Assembly (NCBI GenBank): GCA_947623455.1
Contig: OX392541.1
Coordinates: 5,842,701-5,906,700 of the forward strand
Direction: 5' to 3'
Origin: Mimachlamys varia
Lineage: Eukaryota > Mollusca > Bivalvia > Pectinida > Pectinidae
Length of the DNA stretch: 64,000 nt
The position numbers were made by a program, and so were the translations under genes. Below are positions 38,101 to 47,100 of this stretch, one piece after another (position 1 is the stretch's first letter; every line of letters starts with the position of its first letter). The notes below the pieces were generated by a model, which saw only the letters and a program-made list of their open reading frames with translations, was not told the origin of the DNA and made no database searches.

Positions 38101-41100
38101 ACCATCATTCCCACAGCTAGTTCTAAGTATTCCAGGCCATCATTCCCACAGCTAGTTCTAAGTATCCCAGGCCATCATTCCCACAGTTAGTTCTAAGTAT
38201 CCCAGACCATCATTCCCACAGTTAGTTCTAAGTATCCCAGACCATCATTCCCACAGCTAGTTCTAAGTATCCCAGACCATCATTCCCACAGTTAGTTCTA
38301 AGTATCCCAGGCCATCATTCCACAGTTAGTTCTAAGTATCCCAGACCATCATTCCCACAGCTAGTTCTAAGTATCCCAGACCATCATTCCACAGTTCTAA
38401 GTATCCCAGACCATCATTCCACAGTTAGATCTAAGTATCCCAGACCATCATTCCCACAGTTAGTTCTAAGTATCCCAGACCATCATTCCCACAGTTAGTT
38501 CTAAGTATCCCAGACCATCATTCCCACAGTTAGTTCTAAGTATCCCAGACCATCATTCCCACAGTTAGTTCTAAGTATCCCAGACCATCATTCCACAATT
38601 AGTTCTAAGTATCCCAGACCATCATTCCACAATTAGTTCTAAGTATCCCAGACCATCATTCCCACAGTTAGTTCTAACTATCCCAGGCCATCATTCCCAC
38701 AGTTAGTTCTAAGTATCCCAGGCCATCATTCCCACAGCTAGTTCTTAGTATCCCAGACCATCATTCCCACAGTTAGTTCCAACTATCCCAGGCCATCATT
38801 CCCACAGTTAGTTCTAAGTATCCCAGACCATCATTCCCACAGCTAGTTCTAAGTGTCCCAGACCATCATTCCCACAGTTAGTTCTAAGTATCCCAGACCA
38901 TCATTCCCACAGTTAGTTCTAAGTATCCCAGACCATCATTCCACAATTAGTTCTAAGTATCCCAGACCATCATTCCCACAGTTAGTTCTAAGTATCCCAG
39001 ACCGTCATTCCCACAGCTAGTTCTAAGTATCCCAGACCATCATTCCCACAGCTAGTTCTAAGTATCCCAGGCCATCATTCCCACAGCTAGTTCTAAGTAT
39101 CCCAGACCATCATTCCCACAGCTAGTTCTAAGTATTCCAGGCCATCATTCCCACAGCTAGTTCTAAGTATCCCAGGCCATCATTCCCACAGTTAGTTCTA
39201 AGTATCCCAGACCATCATTCCCATAGTTCTAAGTATCCCAGACCATCATTTCCACAGTTAGTTCTAAGTATCCCAGACCATCATTCCCATAGTTAATTCT
39301 AAGTATCCCAGGCCATCATTCCCACGGTTCGTTCTAAGTATCCCAGACCATCATTCCCACAGCTAGTTCTAAGTATCCCAGACCATCATTCCCACAGCTA
39401 GTTCTAAGTATCCCAGGCCATCATTCCCACAGCTAGTTCTAAGTATCCCAGACCATCATTCCCACAGCTAGTTCTAAGTATTCCAGGCCATCATTCCCAC
39501 AGCTAGTTCTAAGTATCCCAGGCCATCATTCCCACAGTTAGTTCTAAGTATCCCAGACCATCATTCCCACAGTTAGTTCTAAGTATCCCAGACCATCATT
39601 CCCACAGCTAGTTCTAAGTATCCCAGACCATCATTCCCACAGTTAGTTCTAAGTATCCCAGGCCATCATTCCACAGTTAGTTCTAAGTATCCCAGACCAT
39701 CATTCCCACAGCTAGTTCTAAGTATCCCAGACCATCATTCCACAGTTCTAAGTATCCCAGACCATCATTCCACAGTTAGATCTAAGTATCCCAGACCATC
39801 ATTCCCACAGTTAGTTCTAAGTATCCCAGACCATCATTCCCACAGTTAGTTCTAAGTATCCCAGACCATCATTCCCACAGTTAGTTCTAAGTATCCCAGA
39901 CCATCATTCCCACAGTTAGTTCTAAGTATCCCAGACCATCATTCCACAATTAGTTCTAAGTATCCCAGACCATCATTCCACAATTAGTTCTAAGTATCCC
40001 AGACCATCATTCCCACAGTTAGTTCTAACTATCCCAGGCCATCATTCCCACAGTTAGTTCTAAGTATCCCAGGCCATCATTCCCACAGCTAGTTCTTAGT
40101 ATCCCAGACCATCATTCCCACAGTTAGTTCCAACTATCCCAGGCCATCATTCCCACAGTTAGTTCTAAGTATCCCAGACCATCATTCCTACAGCTAGTTC
40201 TAAGTATCCCAGACCATCATTCCCACAGCTAGTTCTAAGTATCCCAGACCATCATTCCCACAGTTAGTTCTAAGTATCCCAGACCATCATTCCCATAGTT
40301 AGTTCTAAGTATCCCAGACCATCATTTCCACAGTTAGTTCTAAGTATCCCAGACCATCATTCCCATAGTTAATTCTAAGTATCCCAGGCCATCATTCCCA
40401 CGGTTCGTTCTAAGTATCCCAGACCATCATTCCCACAGTTAGTTCTAAGTATCCCAGACCATCATTCCCATAGTTCTAAGTGTCCCAGGCCATCATTCCC
40501 ACAGTTAGTTCTAAGTATCCCAGACCATCATTCCCACAGTTAGTTCTAAGTATCCCAGATCATCATTCCCACAGTTCTAAGTATCCCAGACCATCATTCC
40601 CACAGTTAGTTCTAAGTATCCCAGACCATCATTCCCATAGTTAGTTCTAAGTATCCCAGACCATCATTCCCACAGTTAGTTTTAAGTATCCCAGACCATC
40701 ATTCCCATAGTTAGTTCTAAGTGTCCCAGGCCATCATTCCCACAGTTAGTTCTAAGTATCCCAGACCATCATTCCCACAGTTAGTTCTAAGTATCCCAGA
40801 CCATCATTCCCACAGTTCTAAGTATCCCAGACCATCATTCCCACAGCTAGTTCTAAGTATCCCAGACCATCATTTCCACAGCTAGTTCTAAGTATCCCAG
40901 ACCATCATTCCCACAGTTCTAAGTATCCCAGGCCATCATTCCCACAGTTATAAGTATCCCAGACCATCATTCCCATAGTTCTAAGTATCCCAGGCCATCA
41001 TTCCCACAGTTCTAAGTATCCCAGGCCATCATTCCCACAGTTCTAAGTATCCCAGACCATCATTCCCAAAGCTAGTTCTAAGTATCCCAGACCATCATCC

Positions 41101-44100
41101 CACAGTTAGTTCTAAGTATCCCAGGCCATCATTCCACAGCTAGTTCTAAGTATCCCAGACCATCATTCCACAGCTAGTTCTAAGTATCCCAGACCATCAT
41201 TCCCACAGCTAGTTCTAACTATCCCAGACCATCATTCCACAGTTAGTTCTAAGTATCCCAGGCCATCATTCCTACAGCTAGTTCTAAGTATCCCAGACCA
41301 TCATTCCCACAGCTAGTTCTAAGTATCCCAGACCATCATTCCCACAGTTAGTTCTAAGTATCCCAGACCATCATTCCCATAGTTCTAAGTATCCCAGACC
41401 ATCATTTCCACAGTTAGTTCTAAGTATCCCAGACCATCATTCCCATAGTTAATTCTAAGTATCCCAGGCCATCATTCCCACGGTTCGTTCTAAGTATCCC
41501 AGACCATCATTCCCACAGCTAGTTCTAAGTATCCCAGACCATCATTCCCACAGTTAGTTCTAAGTATCCCAGGCCATCATTCCACAGTTAGTTCTAAGTA
41601 TCCCAGACCATCATTCCACAGTTAGTTCTAAGTATCCCAGATCATCATTCCACAGTTCTAAGTATCCCAGACCATCATTCCACAGTTAGTTCTAAGTATC
41701 CCAGACCATCATTCCCACAGTTAGTTCTAAGTATCCCAGATCATCATTCCACAGTTCTAAGTATCCCAGACCATCATTCCACAATTAGTTCTAAGTATCC
41801 CAGACCATCATTCCCACAGTTAGTTCTAAGTATCCCAGGCCATCATTCCCACAGTTAGTTCTAAGTATCCCAGGCCATCATTCCCACAGCTAGTTCTTAG
41901 TATCCCAGACCATCATTCCCACAGTTAGTTCCAACTATCCCAGGCCATCATTCCCACAGTTAGTTCTAAGTATCCCAGACCATCATTCCCACAGCTAGTT
42001 CTAAGTGTCCCAGACCATCATTCCCACAGTTAGTTCTAAGTATCCCAGACCATCATTCCCACAGTTAGTTCTAAGTATCCCAGACCATCATTCCACAATT
42101 AGTTCTAAGTATCCCAGACCATCATTCCCACAGTTAGTTCTAAGTATCCCAGACCATCATTCCACAATTAGTTCTAAGTATCCCAGACCATCATTCCCAC
42201 AGTTAGTTCTAAGTATCCCAGACCATCATTCCCACAGTTAGTTCTAAGTATCCCAGACCATCATTCCCACAGCTAGTTCTAAGTATCCCAGACCATCATT
42301 CCCACAGTTAGTTCTAAGTATCCCAGGCCATCATTCCACAGTTAGTTCTAAGTATCCCAGACCATCATTCCCACAGCTAGTTCTAAGTATCCCAGACATC
42401 ATTCCACAGTTCTAAGTATCCCAGACCATCATTCCACAGTTAGATCTAAGTATCCCAGACCATCATTCCCACAGCTAGTTCTAAGTGTCCCAGACCATCA
42501 TTCCCACAGCTAGTTCTAAGTATCCCAGATCATCATTCCACAGTTCTAAGTATCCCAGACCATCATTCCCAAAGCTAGTTCTAAGTATCCCAGACCATCA
42601 TCCCACAGTTAGTTCTAAGTATCCCAGGCCATCATTCCACAGCTAGTTCTAAGTATCCCAGACCATCATTCCACAGCTAGTTCTAAGTATCCCAGACCAT
42701 CATTCCCACAGCTAGTTCTAACTATCCCAGACCATCATTCCACAGTTAGTTCTAAGTATCCCAGGCCATCATTCCTACAGCTAGTTCTAACTATCCAAGA
42801 CCATCATTCCCACAGTTAGTTCTAAGTATCCCAGACCATCATTCCCACAGTTAGTTCTAAGTATCCCAGACCATCATTCCCACAGTTAGTTCTAAGTATC
42901 CCAGACCATCATTCCCACAGTTAGTTCTAAGTATCCCAGATCATCATTCCACAGTTCTAAGTATCCCAGACCATCATTCCACAATTAGTTCTAAGTATCC
43001 CAGACCATCATTCCCACAGTTAGTTCTAAGTATCCCAGGCCATCATTCCCACAGTTAGTTCTAAGTATCCCAGGCCATCATTCCCACAGCTAGTTCTTAG
43101 TATCCCAGACCATCATTCCCACAGTTAGTTCCAACTATCCCAGGCCATCATTCCCACAGTTAGTTCTAAGTATCCCAGACCATCATTCCCACAGCTAGTT
43201 CTAAGTGTCCCAGACCATCATTCCCACAGTTAGTTCTAAGTATCCCAGACCATCATTCCCACAGTTAGTTCTAAGTATCCCAGACCATCATTCCACAATT
43301 AGTTCTAAGTATCCCAGACCATCATTCCCACAGTTAGTTCTAAGTATCCCAGACCGTCATTCCCACAGCTAGTTCTAAGTATCCCAGACCATCATTCCCA
43401 CAGCTAGTTCTAAGTATCCCAGGCCATCATTCCCACAGCTAGTTCTAAGTATCCCAGACCATCATTCCCACAGCTAGTTCTAAGTATTCCAGGCCATCAT
43501 TCCCACAGCTAGTTCTAAGTATCCCAGGCCATCATTCCCACAGTTAGTTCTAAGTATCCCAGACCATCATTCCCACAGTTAGTTCTAAGTATCCCAGACC
43601 ATCATTCCCACAGCTAGTTCTAAGTATCCCAGACCATCATTCCCACAGTTAGTTCTAAGTATCCCAGGCCATCATTCCACAGTTAGTTCTAAGTATCCCA
43701 GACCATCATTCCCACAGCTAGTTCTAAGTATCCCAGACCATCATTCCACAGTTCTAAGTATCCCAGACCATCATTCCACAGTTAGATCTAAGTATCCCAG
43801 ACCATCATTCCCACAGCTAGTTCTAAGTGTCCCAGACCATCATTCCCACAGCTAGTTCTAAGTATCCCAGATCATCATTCCACAGTTCTAAGTATCCCAG
43901 ACCATCATTCCCAAAGCTAGTTCTAAGTATCCCAGACCATCATCCCACAGTTAGTTCTAAGTATCCCAGGCCATCATTCCACAGCTAGTTCTAAGTATCC
44001 CAGACCATCATTCCACAGCTAGTTCTAAGTATCCCAGACCATCATTCCCACAGCTAGTTCTAACTATCCCAGACCATCATTCCACAGTTAGTTCTAAGTA

Positions 44101-47100
44101 TCCCAGGCCATCATTCCTACAGCTAGTTCTAAGTATCCCAGACCATCATTCCCACAGCTAGTTCTAAGTATCCCAGACCATCATTCCCACAGCTAGTTCT
44201 AAGTATCCCAGACCATCATTCCCACAGTTAGTTCTAAGTATCCCAGGCCATCATTCCACAGTTAGTTCTAAGTATCCCAGACCATCATTCCCACAGCTAG
44301 TTCTAAGTATCCCAGACCATCATTCCACAGTTCTAAGTATCCCAGACCATCATTCCACAGTTAGATCTAAGTATCCCAGACCATCATTCCCACAGCTAGT
44401 TCTAAGTGTCCCAGACCATCATTCCCACAGCTTGTTCTAAGTATCCCAGATCATCATTCCACAGTTCTAAGTATCCCAGACCATCATTCCCAAAGCTAGT
44501 TCTAAGTATCCCAGACCATCATCCCACAGTTAGTTCTAAGTATCCCAGGCCATCATTCCACAGCTAGTTCTAAGTATCCCAGACCATCATTCCACAGCTA
44601 GTTCTAAGTATCCCAGACCATCATTCCCACAGCTAGTCCTAACTATCCCAGACCATCATTCCACAGTTAGTTCTAAGTATCCCAGGCCATCATTCCTACA
44701 GCTAGTTCTAAGTATCCCAGACCATCATTCCCACAGCTAGTTCTAAGTATCCCAGACCATCATTCCCACAGTTAGTTCTAAGTATCCCAGACCATCATTC
44801 CCACAGCTAGTTCTAAGTATCCCAGACCATCATTCCCACAGTTAGTTCTAAGTATCCCAGACCATCATTCCCATAGTTAGTTCTAAGTATCCCAGACCAT
44901 CATTTCCACAGTTAGTTCTAAGTATCCCAGACCATCATTCCCATAGTTAATTCTAAGTATCCCAGGCCATCATTCCCACGGTTCGTTCTAAGTATCCCAG
45001 ACCATCATTCCCACAGTTAGTTCTAAGTATCCCAGACCATCATTCCCATAGTTCTAAGTGTCCCAGGCCATCATTCCCACAGTTAGTTCTACGTATCCCA
45101 GACCATCATTCCCACAGTTAGTTCTAAGTATCCCAGATCATCATTCCCACAGTTCTAAGTATCCCAGACCATCATTCCCACAGTTAGTTCTAAGTATCCC
45201 AGACCATCATTCCCATAGTTAGTTCTAAGTATCCCAGACCATCATTCCCACAGTTAGTTTTAAGTATCCCAGACCATCATTCCCATAGTTAGTTCTAAGT
45301 GTCCCAGGCCATCATTCCCACAGTTAGTTCTAAGTATCCCAGACCATCATTCCCACAGTTAGTTCTAAGTATCCCAGACCATCATTCCCACAGCTAGTTC
45401 TAAGTATCCCAGACCATCATTTCCACAGCTAGTTCTAAGTATCCCAGACCATCATTCCCACAGCTAGTTCTAAGTATCCCAGACCATCATTTCCACAGCT
45501 AGTTCTAAGTATCCCAGACCATCATTCCCACAGTTCTAAGTATCCCAGGCCATCATTCCCACAGTTATAAGTATCCCAGACCATCATTCCCATAGTTCTA
45601 AGTATCCCAGGCCATCATTCCCACAGTTCTAAGTATCCCAGGCCATCATTCCCACAGTTCTAAGTATCCCAGACCATCATTCCCAAAGCTAGTTCTAAGT
45701 ATCCCAGACCATCATCCCACAGTTAGTTCTAAGTATCCCAGGCCATCATTCCACAGCTAGTTCTAAGTATCCCAGACCATCATTCCACAGCTAGTTCTAA
45801 GTATCCCAGACCATCATTCCCACAGCTAGTTCTAACTATCCCAGACCATCATTCCACAGTTAGTTCTAAGTATCCCAGGCCATCATTCCTACAGCTAGTT
45901 CTAAGTATCCCAGACCATCATTCCCACAGCTAGTTCTAAGTATCCCAGACCATCATTCCCACAGTTAGTTCTAAGTATCCCAGACCATCATTCCCATAGT
46001 TAGTTCTAAGTATCCCAGACCATCATTTCCACAGTTAGTTCTAAGTATCCCAGACCATCATTCCCATAGTTAATTCTAAGTATCCCAGGCCATCATTCCC
46101 ACGGTTCGTTCTAAGTATCCCAGACCATCATTCCCACAGTTAGTTCTAAGTATCCCAGACCATCATTCCCATAGTTCTAAGTGTCCCAGGCCATCATTCC
46201 CACAGTTAGTTCTAAGTATCCCAGACCATCATTCCCACAGTTAGTTCTAAGTATCCCAGATCATCATTCCCACAGTTCTAAGTATCCCAGACCATCATTC
46301 CCACAGTTAGTTCTAAGTATCCCAGACCATCATTCCCATAGTTAGTTCTAAGTATCCCAGACCATCATTCCCACAGTTAGTTTTAAGTATCCCAGACCAT
46401 CATTCCCATAGTTAGTTCGAAGTGTCCCAGGCCATCATTCCCACAGTTAGTTCTAAGTATCCCAGACCATCATTCCCACAGTTAGTTCTAAGTATCCCAG
46501 ACCATCATTCCCACAGTTCTAAGTATCCCAGACCATCATTCCCACAGCTAGTTCTAAGTATCCCAGACCATCATTTCCACAGCTAGTTCTAAGTATCCCA
46601 GACCATCATTCCCACAGTTCTAAGTATCCCAGGCCATCATTCCCACAGTTATAAGTATCCCAGACCATCATTCCCATAGTTCTAAGTATCCCAGGCCATC
46701 ATTCCCACAGTTCTAAGTATCCCAGGCCATCATTCCCACAGTTCTAAGTATCCCAGACCATCATTCCCACAGCTAGTTCTAAGTATCCCAGACCATCATT
46801 CCCACAGTTAGTTCAAAGTATCCCAGACCATCATTCCCACAGTTCTAAGTATCCCAGACCATCATTCCCACAGCTAGTTCTAAGTATCCAAGACCATCAT
46901 TCCCACAGTTCTAAGTATCCCAGGCCATCATTCCTACAGCTAGTTCTAAGTATCCAAGACCATCATTCCCACAGCTAGTTCTAAGTATCCCAGACCATCA
47001 TTCCCATAGTTCTAAGTATCCCAGACCATCATTCCCACAGTTCTAAGTATCCCAGGCCATCATTACCACAGTTCTAAGTATCCCAGACGATCATTCCCAC

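Noticed and set aside
32148..42241. Two identical 78-codon open frames (32148-32384, 42005-42241) as small genes
   Set aside because: They are translations of the 35-bp array in one frame (IPDHHS-type repeats). Their identity reflects duplication of array blocks.
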